Below, one piece after another: positions 1 through 6,755 of a stretch of DNA of 38,888 bases (the first letter of the stretch is position 1; each line of letters starts with the position of its first letter). Under the pieces are notes generated by a model. That model made no database searches. It worked only from the letters and a program-made list of their open reading frames with translations, and had not been told where the DNA came from. The stretch comes from Nanobdellati archaeon (GTDB lineage Archaea; Nanobdellota; Nanobdellia; Woesearchaeales; JAADFO01). Made by a program: the position numbers and the translations under genes. The stretch covers positions 1 to 38,888 of the forward strand of contig JAADFO010000002.1 of assembly GCA_013152815.1 (NCBI GenBank), written 5' to 3'.

Positions 1-119
1 GGGATTTCTATACGGCAGCATACCGGGTGCTGATCAACAAGGAGAAGGGACCGAAGCTGGCGGGCTTTATCTTAACGATCGGGAAAGAGAAGGCAATACA
101 ACTCTTTGAGCAGGTGTGA
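1..119 (+). CDS. lysS: Lysyl-tRNA synthetase, class I (C-terminal end only)
   Basis: The reading frame that is open from base 3 to the TGA at 117-119 encodes 38 residues beginning DFYTAAYRVLINKEKGPKLA. The pattern Y-x-V-L-x-x-K-E-K-G-P-x-L-x-x-F-I followed by a short helix is typical of the extreme C-terminus of archaeal class I LysRS, which charges tRNA-Lys in the cytoplasm. The catalytic HIGH and KMSKS regions lie upstream of the window and cannot be checked. The gene converges on the minus-strand surface operon, with only 22 bp between the stop codons. The call rests on a short tail, so it is likely rather than certain. Confidence 0.7.
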   Translation, partial: DFYTAAYRVLINKEKGPKLAGFILTIGKEKAIQLFEQV

Positions 120-141
120 GAGAAGGCAAGGGGGTGCAGGA

Positions 142-1599
142 TCAAATCGGCGATGTCCATTTTTTATCTTCTTCAATCTGCTTATTGACCGCAATTGCAA
201 AGGCTGAGTCTTTATCGGAACCAAGAATATCGGTGATCTTCAGTTTATTTTCCCCGATGAAGTCTGCTGCAAACTTGACCAGGTTGTCCTGTGTTGAAGC
301 ATCATCGCTGTTTTTGTAGAAGAGCGATGCGGCGTTGAACACAGCAATCTTATCATCAGCTGACACTACGGCATCTCCTGCGTCTTTCAATTCATCTATG
401 GCCCCATCCAAACGCTGGACATACTGGTTTTGATAGTTCGCCTGCAGTAGATGGACATAAGCGGTCTTTTTACTGATAGCATCGTATGCTTTCTCAACTT
501 TTTTCTTCTCTTTAGCAGTGGCATCTTTCGGATTATCAGGCAACTTATCATAAACTTCAAGATAGGCTGTTACTTTTGAAATATCATCAGAGTCCTTTTG
601 CATTTCATTAAGCTTCATAACCAATTTATCATGTTCAGTAGGAAGATCCAACGGATTCCCTTCCAAAGTAAACGGATTTTCGGGGTCTTCTGCCAATTCT
701 TTAATCGAATCTGTGAGTTTCTTTACCTTAGCAGCCCGAGAAACCCTCTGGGCAGCTACCAGCGCAGATATCTTTTTCTTGAAATCCTGAACATCCGTAA
801 AGCCTGATTTGATGGCGGGCGGTTGTTGGCTCTGTTCAATAGACGCAAGAACTTCAGAGTCAAGAACGGTCAATTTATTGAGAAAGTTATCAATCGATTT
901 CACACCACTTTTCCTTTTCTTTAAATCAGCTAATTTTTTCTTATACTCTTCCAGCTTACTTAAACTATCAGCATTTGAAATACCCAGGTGCAGAGTTCCA
1001 AGATCCGCAATCTTCTTTTCCAAATCAGTTATTTTCAAGTCAGCTAATGTTTTCTTATACTCTTCCAGCTTACTTAAACTAGAAATACCCAGGTGCAGAG
1101 TTCCAAGATCCGCAATCTTCTTTTCCAAATCAGTTATTTCTTTTTCTTTCTGTCTACTTGTGACAGGATTATTGGGAGACTTTGATTTTTTGATGTTCAG
1201 CACCTGGGCCAGGAGGGTATTCCCGGCTGTGATATCCTTGGAATTGGAATTGTCTTTTTTTGTGAATTTCTTTGCGTATGATTTGATGATCGCATCAGTA
1301 AAACTTCTCGTTTTCAGGTCATTATTTATTTTATTAAGCTTTTTTGTATCAGTGAGATATTCGTTCATCGCCGTAATGGTGTCTGTATCGACAATGCCAT
1401 TGACAGTAATTGGTTTGCCTTTATGTTCTTGATTGTAGAGGATCTTGAAGGCAAGGACAGCGGCCTCTGTCCTGGAGCCGTACTTTCCGTCGATGTTGCC
1501 GGGATCCAAACCCAACGTTTTCAGGCCCTTCTGGATCTTGTGGACATCACCATCGTTATCCTTATCAACAGTGGTCAGCTTTTTGTTTTCAAAAGTCAA
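142..1599 (-). CDS. Peptidoglycan-binding-domain / coiled-coil protein, probably the split C-terminal half of the upstream ORF
   Basis: 485 residues. Residues about 15-80 (DGDVHKIQKGLKTLGLDPG..DGKYGSRTEAAV) match a PG_binding_1-type domain, and the rest is Lys/Glu/Asp-rich and mostly helical coiled coil. Residues about 150-225 hold a tandem duplication of a 30-odd-residue unit (ITDLEKKIADLGTLHLGIS). The only start that fits is TTG at 1599 (TTGA overlaps the previous stop) and it has no Shine-Dalgarno site. There is no signal peptide, although such a domain is expected outside the cell. Removing one copy of the 5-bp tandem AAGTC (plus strand, 1593-1602) would fuse this frame to the 632-residue secreted ORF upstream, reading IYKLTFENKKLTTVDKD without a break. 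I therefore think this is the C-terminal half of one surface protein of about 1,115 residues, broken by a real frameshift or an assembly error; translational coupling is the alternative. Confidence 0.7.
   Translation of the reverse strand: MTFENKKLTTVDKDNDGDVHKIQKGLKTLGLDPGNIDGKYGSRTEAAVLAFKILYNQEHKGKPITVNGIVDTDTITAMNEYLTDTKKLNKINNDLKTRSFTDAIIKSYAKKFTKKDNSNSKDITAGNTLLAQVLNIKKSKSPNNPVTSRQKEKEITDLEKKIADLGTLHLGISSLSKLEEYKKTLADLKITDLEKKIADLGTLHLGISNADSLSKLEEYKKKLADLKKRKSGVKSIDNFLNKLTVLDSEVLASIEQSQQPPAIKSGFTDVQDFKKKISALVAAQRVSRAAKVKKLTDSIKELAEDPENPFTLEGNPLDLPTEHDKLVMKLNEMQKDSDDISKVTAYLEVYDKLPDNPKDATAKEKKKVEKAYDAISKKTAYVHLLQANYQNQYVQRLDGAIDELKDAGDAVVSADDKIAVFNAASLFYKNSDDASTQDNLVKFAADFIGENKLKITDILGSDKDSAFAIAVNKQIEEDKKWTSPI
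926..1139 (-). repeat. Near-identical tandem duplication of about 100-108 bp inside a coiled-coil gene
   Basis: Bases 926-1033 and 1040-1139 are almost identical. They differ by about one substitution and a 9-base in-frame deletion (codons for N-A-D) in the second copy. The translation is two successive ITDLEKKIADLGTLHLGIS...KLEEYKKxLADLK units. The near-identity at DNA level implies a recent event. Confidence 0.9.
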
Positions 1600-3494
1600 G
1601 TCAGCTTATAGATCTTTTCTTTATCGTTCAGAACGATCTTTTTATCGCCCTCGCTGTTTTGTCCGTCATTATTATTTTGGGATCCGCCGCCGCCATTAGC
1701 GTTATTCGTGGACTCGTCGTTACTCTGTTTATCCTTCTTTTGAAGTTTTTCGTTCTTCGTCACGATCTTAGAAAGAGTCACAGTTCCTTTGAGGTCTACC
1801 GTGTATTCTTTCGGATTTTCAGTATCCTGATTATCGGTAATCAGCATCAGAGCGTCAGATACTTTTGTATCCGTCGTTCCAGAGAATTTTGTCGTCCCAT
1901 CTTGATTGTTCAGGATAAAGCTCCCAATGACTTTATCTTCCTCTTGGTGAAGATTCTTTTTGTCTATTAGATATTTATAAGACTTGTCGTCTGCACCAAC
2001 AAGAACAGGCACATCAAGTTTGCCGAAAGAGATGGTGGCGACCTGGGTGCCGGGTAATCTCATCTGGAGTCTTTTATCTGGCTGCAACACAACAGCATGA
2101 TCCTTAGAAGTGATATGCCCAAGATTGACATCATCCTCTGAGCTGACATGCAGATTATCAACGGTTATGTCGCCGACCTTGCCGGAAAAAGAGATGGTCG
2201 TGGCACCAGGATAATAGTCTATGAACACGGTATCAAAGGAGGTTTTCATTTTATCATTTATCTCCAGACCGTTCTCTGTTTTCTTGAAGAAGTGCTCTTT
2301 GTTATTGAACAAAATCAAGGTTGATGCATCGTCATCAGGGCGGGATTGAATCTTTACCTCAAGTTCAGGGTTTTTGCCAACTTCAGGCTCGTATGCATAA
2401 AAATATCCTTTCTTAAGAAGATTAACTGATTGCATAAACCCCTGCTTGTCAATCTTGAGACTAACCTGAGAACCGGTGATTAACTGAGAAACAGTGTGGG
2501 TTTCATCAGGCATATCCCCTCTATGTATAGTAAAGGTTTCATCCCTGTAGAAGTCAGCATTGTTTTCTCCTTTGAGGGTCAAGGTGTCATCTTTCTTGCT
2601 TACCGTAACTTCGCTCCCTTTCCAAAGGGTTACTTTGGTTGATCTGTCTGCATCGGTTACCTTGAGTGTTGGATTACTCGCACTTCCTAAGAAACGACCC
2701 TCAGAACCTCCTCCTTCATACACGACTGGACCGCTCGTTACCTCCACCACATACTCCCCCTTCTGGTTGAGCTGCACTCCTTTTGGAAGGGTATACTGGT
2801 TGTTGCTGTAAGAGAGGGTACTTGTCTTATCCATACCAGAGAGGTCTAATTCAAGGAGATCGTTGACCGTGAGAGAGATATCTTTAGGGCTTGTGTGCGT
2901 CTTCACCTCGATTGTTTCCATGCCCTTGACATTATACCCATCGATCTTGAACCCGCCGTCAGGTGTGCTCGAAACAATATCCTGGTCACGAAGATTGGCC
3001 AACTTCAGCTTTGTCGTGGTAGCTCCGACCGTGTTGATGAGATAAATGTCATCGTCTTTTTTTTCGTATACAAGGTTTCCGTAATTAACTTGAACAACGG
3101 CCGGAGAGAGAGAAGAGAAGTACTCACCCGCAGCATCTCTGTTCTCATCGATCTTTCCGTCCTTCTGGAAATAGGCATCGGCGAGGTCTTTGAATTTAGT
3201 CTTGTCTGAAACTGTTGTATAGTCGTCCTTGAAGAAGTCATCGACCTTATTCTCATACTTCCCGAGAAGAAACTCCACAGAATCTTCATAACCATGAGGT
3301 GTTCCCTCATACGCCATCGCTTGCTCCATGGCTGCGGTAGGATTTTTCTCATAATATGTGGTGAAGTCCAACAGAACCTTATCCGGTTTCCAAGAGTTGA
3401 TATCCTCAGGCACAACACCGCCACCGTCCTGCGCAACGGCAAAGGGCAGCAGGAGCAGCGCCAGCACCAACAGCAGTGTCATTTTCCTGAGCAT
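1596..3494 (-). CDS. Large secreted beta-rich surface protein (N-terminal part)
   Basis: 632 residues. The N-terminus (MLRKMTLLLVLALLLLPFAVAQ) is a clear Sec signal peptide. What follows is a helical segment (about 30-120) and a long, strand-rich, Thr/Asp/Lys-rich ectodomain with recurring short motifs such as VTLWKGSEVTVSKKDDTLTLKG. I do not recognise a named family. The start at 3494 has a good Shine-Dalgarno (GAGGTG, plus-strand 3500-3505, 5-nt spacer) and overlaps the stop of the pilin-like gene by 1 bp, so the two are one operon. The ORF ends in a Gly/Asn/Gln-rich linker and IYKLT at a TGA that lies in a 5-bp tandem duplication, after which the next frame continues naturally. Base composition is visibly AT-richer than most of the window. 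It is probably an envelope or surface-layer component. Confidence 0.8.
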   Translation of the reverse strand: MLRKMTLLLVLALLLLPFAVAQDGGGVVPEDINSWKPDKVLLDFTTYYEKNPTAAMEQAMAYEGTPHGYEDSVEFLLGKYENKVDDFFKDDYTTVSDKTKFKDLADAYFQKDGKIDENRDAAGEYFSSLSPAVVQVNYGNLVYEKKDDDIYLINTVGATTTKLKLANLRDQDIVSSTPDGGFKIDGYNVKGMETIEVKTHTSPKDISLTVNDLLELDLSGMDKTSTLSYSNNQYTLPKGVQLNQKGEYVVEVTSGPVVYEGGGSEGRFLGSASNPTLKVTDADRSTKVTLWKGSEVTVSKKDDTLTLKGENNADFYRDETFTIHRGDMPDETHTVSQLITGSQVSLKIDKQGFMQSVNLLKKGYFYAYEPEVGKNPELEVKIQSRPDDDASTLILFNNKEHFFKKTENGLEINDKMKTSFDTVFIDYYPGATTISFSGKVGDITVDNLHVSSEDDVNLGHITSKDHAVVLQPDKRLQMRLPGTQVATISFGKLDVPVLVGADDKSYKYLIDKKNLHQEEDKVIGSFILNNQDGTTKFSGTTDTKVSDALMLITDNQDTENPKEYTVDLKGTVTLSKIVTKNEKLQKKDKQSNDESTNNANGGGGSQNNNDGQNSEGDKKIVLNDKEKIYKLT

Positions 3495-4762
3495 CAGGGC
3501 ACCTCGATGACATAGGCAGTCTTGTTGATGAACACCCCGTCGTCGAAGAGCAGGACCTCGAAGAAGTGCTCTCCCTGATCAGCCATGAGGGGCGTATAGG
3601 TAAGCGACGATCCATTGAAAGCAAAGGGACCGGTGACATATCCGGTGTAGGGAAAGTCAGGAAGGGGGGATGCGACCGGGAAGCTGTGGCGGAAGGTCAC
3701 TCCGACGGCAGCGCGCAGACGCAGGGAATCTGCCGGAACGGTCTGGGTGATCTCGATGGGCACCGCTTCCCTCACCAGGACAGGACCGTCCTGCAGCTCC
3801 AGGAAGAGGGTGTGGTTGCCCACATCCTCTGGAAGAGGCGTGAACCTGAGCACACCTGCAGACCTGTTGATGAAAAAGCCGGGCGTGTGCATGCTGAAGT
3901 TGACATCGCTCTCATTGAGCGCGTCGAAATCATAGGAGAAGGGCTGGCCGACGACTGCCCGGAGGGGAGCAAGGTTGGTGAACCTGTTCTCAGGGGTGGT
4001 GTCAAAATCATAGATCGAGCTCACCATGAAGACCAGGGGGAAACCGAGAAGTTCCTCATCACCCTTGATGACATAGACGACCTCATTCTCCCGGTAGGCA
4101 TGCACAGAGACATCCATGCCGAACTGGTTCATGAACGTGGGATCGATCTCATCGGGAAGGGCAAGCTCCATGTCGGCGATGGCCTTCCCCACATAGAGCG
4201 CGTGGCCGAATTGGGTAGTCAGTTCGGTGCGGAAGGCATCGACGGTCAGCACCTCGTCATCGAGGGTCATCTCCAGAGTGTAGGATGTCTCGAAGATCAC
4301 CTTGCTCTCGGTGATGGTTGCCAAGGTATGAGGTTCTGCCAATACCTTGACCGGATAGGGGAAGTCCTGGAAATCGTTGAGGCACGAAGGGAGCACCTCA
4401 TCCATGTAAAGAGAGAGCTGTGAAGCAACCTCTTCATCTGTCGGCCGCGTATCCATGCCCTTGTCATACCAGGCAGCGACAGAGGACATGATCGTATCCA
4501 CCCTCGGCTGGTCATCGGGAAGGTGGGTGAAACCGCCCTGGGAGCCCGCCAGGACCAGGGCCTGCCGGCCTGTCTGCCGCATGCAGGCCTCGACATAGGA
4601 CTGGAGCGGAGCTGCCTTCTGGGGCGTCTTCTGCCGAAGCCCTGTCTCGGTCTGCGCAGGCCCCACTGCAGAGGGTTCTGCGATGGAAAAGAACAGGACA
4701 GCTGCTGCGAGAAGAACAAGACCGATGATGATGAAAAGGCTCACCTGACCTTTAGGATGCAT
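3494..4762 (-). CDS. Pilin-like membrane-anchored protein with Ig/cadherin-like domains
   Basis: 422 residues from the ATG at 4762. The N-terminus MHPKGQVSLFIIIGLVLL resembles an archaeal class III (type IV pilin-like) signal, with KG/Q before the hydrophobic helix. An extracellular helical/mixed part (about 35-250) follows, then a putative-Ig-like stretch from about 262 (VGQPFSYDFDALN...GVLRFTPLPEDVGNHTLFLEL) and a second related one to the C-terminus. It is the first gene of the surface operon. An ATG seven codons upstream (4783) is open, but a TATA box at 4789-4796 puts the transcription start close to 4762, so the shorter, leaderless form is preferred. Role inferred: surface or pilus-associated protein; no enzymatic motif seen. 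Confidence 0.7.
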   Translation of the reverse strand: MHPKGQVSLFIIIGLVLLAAAVLFFSIAEPSAVGPAQTETGLRQKTPQKAAPLQSYVEACMRQTGRQALVLAGSQGGFTHLPDDQPRVDTIMSSVAAWYDKGMDTRPTDEEVASQLSLYMDEVLPSCLNDFQDFPYPVKVLAEPHTLATITESKVIFETSYTLEMTLDDEVLTVDAFRTELTTQFGHALYVGKAIADMELALPDEIDPTFMNQFGMDVSVHAYRENEVVYVIKGDEELLGFPLVFMVSSIYDFDTTPENRFTNLAPLRAVVGQPFSYDFDALNESDVNFSMHTPGFFINRSAGVLRFTPLPEDVGNHTLFLELQDGPVLVREAVPIEITQTVPADSLRLRAAVGVTFRHSFPVASPLPDFPYTGYVTGPFAFNGSSLTYTPLMADQGEHFFEVLLFDDGVFINKTAYVIEVP

Positions 4763-4788
4763 TATGGCTCTATTTCTGAGCATGATGA

Positions 4789-4796
4789 TATATAAA
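4789..4796 (-). promoter_or_regulatory. TATA box of the surface operon
   Basis: TTTATATA on the minus strand, with its centre about 30 nt from the ATG at 4762. The spacing implies leaderless or near-leaderless transcription and decides the start codon. The mobile element at 4812-5106 sits immediately upstream. Confidence 0.6.
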
Positions 4797-4811
4797 CATT
4801 ACTATCTGGGA

Positions 4812-5106
4812 GGCTCTGGAGAAAGTTACGCTTTCGCGTGGTCAGCATCAGGCTCGGCCACAGTAATGAGTCTGCTTCTGCCGTTCCGGCCCCGCACCTG
4901 GTTACGCTCAGTTGACACGCAATATGGAGCATGAAGCGCCATTACGCTGCCATGCTGTGCATCTGCAAGGCAGCGATGCGGAACAACGGGTTCCGCTTCC
5001 TTTGATCAAACTTTCGTGAAAGTTTGGGGGCAACCCCCGAAACTCCTTCGCTCCTGTCTTGGATAATGCCTCGCAAAGGATGCTGACCTCACTTTCTTAC
5101 AGAGCC
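4812..5106. mobile_element. MITE-like non-autonomous element, copy A, with 9-bp target-site duplication
   Basis: Flanked by the perfect direct repeat TATCTGGGA (4803-4811 and 5107-5115). The ends are inverted: GGCTCTG...CAGAGCC at the tips, then GAAAGT, then GGTCAGCATC on the left mirrored by GATGCTGACC on the right, with an extra GAAAG-TTACG-CTTTC hairpin in the left end. Inside are more hairpins: GCTGCC/GGCAGC, GCGGAAC-AACGG-GTTCCGC, AAACTTTC-GT-GAAAGTTT and GGGGG-CAA-CCCCC. There is no conserved reading frame. A copy about 90% identical by eye lies at 31680-31975. It inserted between the zinc-ribbon gene and the surface-operon promoter. No transposase is present in this window. Confidence 0.85.
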
Positions 5107-5124
5107 TATCTGGGAAGGGCAAAC

Positions 5125-5514
5125 CTATTTCTTCTCTTTCATCTTCTTGGTGATGTCGATATTGGCATCGCAGTGCTGACAGTGCACGCGGATGGTATCC
5201 ACGCCGTCGATCTTCTTCCGCTTGTAGGGAACAGCCGCCTCGCCTTCTTTGCCGCAGGAAGGACAGCGATAGGCCGACTCGATCATCAGGCTCTCTTCAT
5301 AGGCTTTCTTCTCGACAGTGTACCCGCAGGCTGGGCATACATACTCTTTGGCGCGGATCTTCACCTGACCCTGCTTTCCGGTCGGCTTGCCCATCTTCGC
5401 CTTGCCGCATTTCGGGCAGAGGGACCGATAGACCCATGCCCTCACGTTGCCATCGCCAATGGTCCTGTTGGTGAAATAGATCAGCTCTTCCATGCTCTCG
5501 GGTTCTGTCACCAT
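5125..5514 (-). CDS. Zinc-ribbon protein with four CxxC knuckles, function unknown
   Basis: 129 residues from the third of three consecutive ATG codons (5514), chosen because GAGGTG at plus-strand 5522-5527 gives it a 7-nt spacer. Four Cys pairs are visible, CPKC, CPAC, CPSC and CQHC, enough for two zinc ribbons of the rubredoxin-like or TFIIS-like kind. Basic segments (KPTGKQGQVKIRAKEY, YKRKKIDG) lie between and after them, and the C-terminus is very Lys-rich (KKMKEKK), which suggests nucleic-acid binding. It is the last gene of an operon with a small membrane protein and a PLP enzyme. No named family is recognised. Confidence 0.8.
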   Translation of the reverse strand: MVTEPESMEELIYFTNRTIGDGNVRAWVYRSLCPKCGKAKMGKPTGKQGQVKIRAKEYVCPACGYTVEKKAYEESLMIESAYRCPSCGKEGEAAVPYKRKKIDGVDTIRVHCQHCDANIDITKKMKEKK

Positions 5515-5516
5515 CA

Positions 5517-5780
5517 TCATGCACCTCGCTTGACCACAAAGGTCTTGATCGTCATGTTCTTCTGTTGCTCTTCCCTACCGACCTGAGGAAGCCAGGTCTG
5601 TCGGATCACGAGAGCTGTTATGTCCTTGATATTGCTGCCGAGATGCACCACCCACCTCGCGAAGTCCCAAAAAAAACCTATCCTGTCCTGCTTCCTGTCA
5701 AGCTGGTACTGGTTGGTCGCGACGATGAGCACACCGCCGATGACCAGGAACAGGAGCACGAACACGACTGTTTTACCCAA
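5517..5780 (-). CDS. Small single-pass membrane protein, function unknown
   Basis: 87 residues. One N-terminal transmembrane helix (about 3-22, VVFVLLFLVIGGVLIVA) is followed by a short soluble tail with an amphipathic stretch (FFWDFARWVVHLGSNIKDITALV). The start is TTG at 5780 and is supported by GAGGTGA on the minus strand (plus-strand 5787-5793) with a 6-nt spacer. It overlaps the end of the PLP-enzyme gene by 8 bp and nearly abuts the zinc-ribbon gene, so the three are probably translated together. Nothing in the sequence assigns a function. Confidence 0.7.
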   Translation of the reverse strand: MGKTVVFVLLFLVIGGVLIVATNQYQLDRKQDRIGFFWDFARWVVHLGSNIKDITALVIRQTWLPQVGREEQQKNMTIKTFVVKRGA

Positions 5781-6570
5781 GACGTTTCACCTCGATGGAC
5801 ACGGCATCTCTCTTGACACGTATGTCTTTTGGGCACAGGACAGAGGGATACTTATGCTTTTCGCAATAGGAGAGGATAGCTTTCTTTTCCCCGGCAGACG
5901 AGAAGGGGACGATGACGTTGATGCCCTTGCCAGGATGAAGCACGTGACCCCTGAAATCCTTCAGGATGGCATCATGGATCATCCTCCAGCGTTCCAGGCG
6001 TGGACGCAGGGAGGTGAGCTGTTCCAAAAGAGCCGGGAAATCTATCTGATGGGAAAGGTCCTGTCTGGACAGGAACCCATCGATGGGGCCATCATCGAAG
6101 GCGAGGAAACCGCCGGTCCGGATGCTGACAGGCTTCCAGCGACCGAAGCTCCCCAGGATGAGGTCACCGAAACGTTCCTGCCCGGTCCCTATGGCACCGG
6201 ACACATCATTGATGAGAAAGACGCCCTGCTGCTTCGCCCAACGTGCAATCGCATCCATGTCCAGGAGCGCATGGTAGCCGGGCATGGCATTGAGGATCAT
6301 GACACCGGGGACATCCTTCAGACCCTCCAGCAGGGAGACATCCACAAGACCGTCATCTGTCGGAATGAACCTGATCCGGTAGCCTTCCTTCACGCCGGAC
6401 TGTCCATAGGTCATCCAGCCACCCTGGTCAGGAAGTGCAAGGGTCTCGGCGAACGACCGTGCGTAGCGCAAAGACAACCGTATCGCCTGATTCCCCCGAC
6501 GGCAGAACATGATATGGCGCTTCCCGGTCATCTTCATGAGCAACCGCCTGCAGGCTGTTTCATAATCCAT
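5773..6570 (-). CDS. PLP-dependent aminotransferase-fold protein (DegT/DnrJ/EryC1/StrS-like), short form
   Basis: 265 residues, short for a fold-type I PLP enzyme (usually 350-400). The order of recognisable pieces fits the fold. RRGNQAIRLSLR matches the N-terminal phosphate-binding region. LINDVSGAIGTG contains the Asp that contacts the pyridine nitrogen, and SFGRWKPVSIRTGGFL contains the candidate Schiff-base Lys followed by GG. The C-terminal small domain looks abbreviated. The substrate is unknown; sugar aminotransfer is common in the family, but nothing here demands it. It heads an operon with a membrane protein and a zinc-ribbon protein. A TATA element 26 nt upstream of the ATG suggests a leaderless mRNA. 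Confidence 0.75.
   Translation of the reverse strand: MDYETACRRLLMKMTGKRHIMFCRRGNQAIRLSLRYARSFAETLALPDQGGWMTYGQSGVKEGYRIRFIPTDDGLVDVSLLEGLKDVPGVMILNAMPGYHALLDMDAIARWAKQQGVFLINDVSGAIGTGQERFGDLILGSFGRWKPVSIRTGGFLAFDDGPIDGFLSRQDLSHQIDFPALLEQLTSLRPRLERWRMIHDAILKDFRGHVLHPGKGINVIVPFSSAGEKKAILSYCEKHKYPSVLCPKDIRVKRDAVSIEVKRLG
5787..5793 (-). promoter_or_regulatory. Shine-Dalgarno site supporting a TTG start
   Basis: GAGGTGA on the minus strand, inside the 3' end of the PLP-enzyme gene and a few bases before TTG at 5780. It is the main evidence that the 87-residue membrane protein starts there. Confidence 0.65.
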
Positions 6571-6592
6571 GGGCCCGGAAAAAGCGATGAGG

Positions 6593-6601
6593 ATTATAAC
6601 T
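6593..6601 (-). promoter_or_regulatory. TATA box of the PLP-enzyme operon
   Basis: AGTTATAAT on the minus strand, centred about 26 nt from the ATG at 6570. This is leaderless geometry. Confidence 0.55.
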
Positions 6602-6661
6602 TTTCCCCTGCGTCATGTCCTTTGGACGACAAGCCCAGACCATCCTCAATATACCTTTTTC

Positions 6662-6701
6662 TATACTAATAGAAATCTTTATATACTAATTAGAGTATTG
6701 T
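6662..6701 (+). promoter_or_regulatory. parA promoter with possible operator
   Basis: A TATA box TTTATATA lies at 6678-6685. It is embedded in two direct copies of TATACTAAT (6662-6670 and 6682-6690), the second of which runs into the palindrome CTAATTAG framed by ATACT and AGTAT. A dyad sitting on and just after a TATA box is a plausible repressor site, perhaps for autoregulation. The binding protein is not known. Confidence 0.5.
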
Positions 6702-6755
6702 GGTCTGTAATTCTCAAAGAGGACTCATAGCAACAACAGAGGGAGGGACGACAAA

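Noticed and set aside
3566-4423. Plus-strand open frame of 285 codons
   Set aside because: Antisense to the pilin-like gene; no signal or motif of its own.
4812-5106. Riboswitch or protein-coding relic
   Set aside because: The two copies lie in different orientations relative to neighbouring genes, have target duplications and share no reading frame; a mobile element explains them better.
5620-6669. Plus-strand open frame of 349 codons
   Set aside because: Antisense to the PLP-enzyme operon, which has motifs, a TATA box and Shine-Dalgarno sites.
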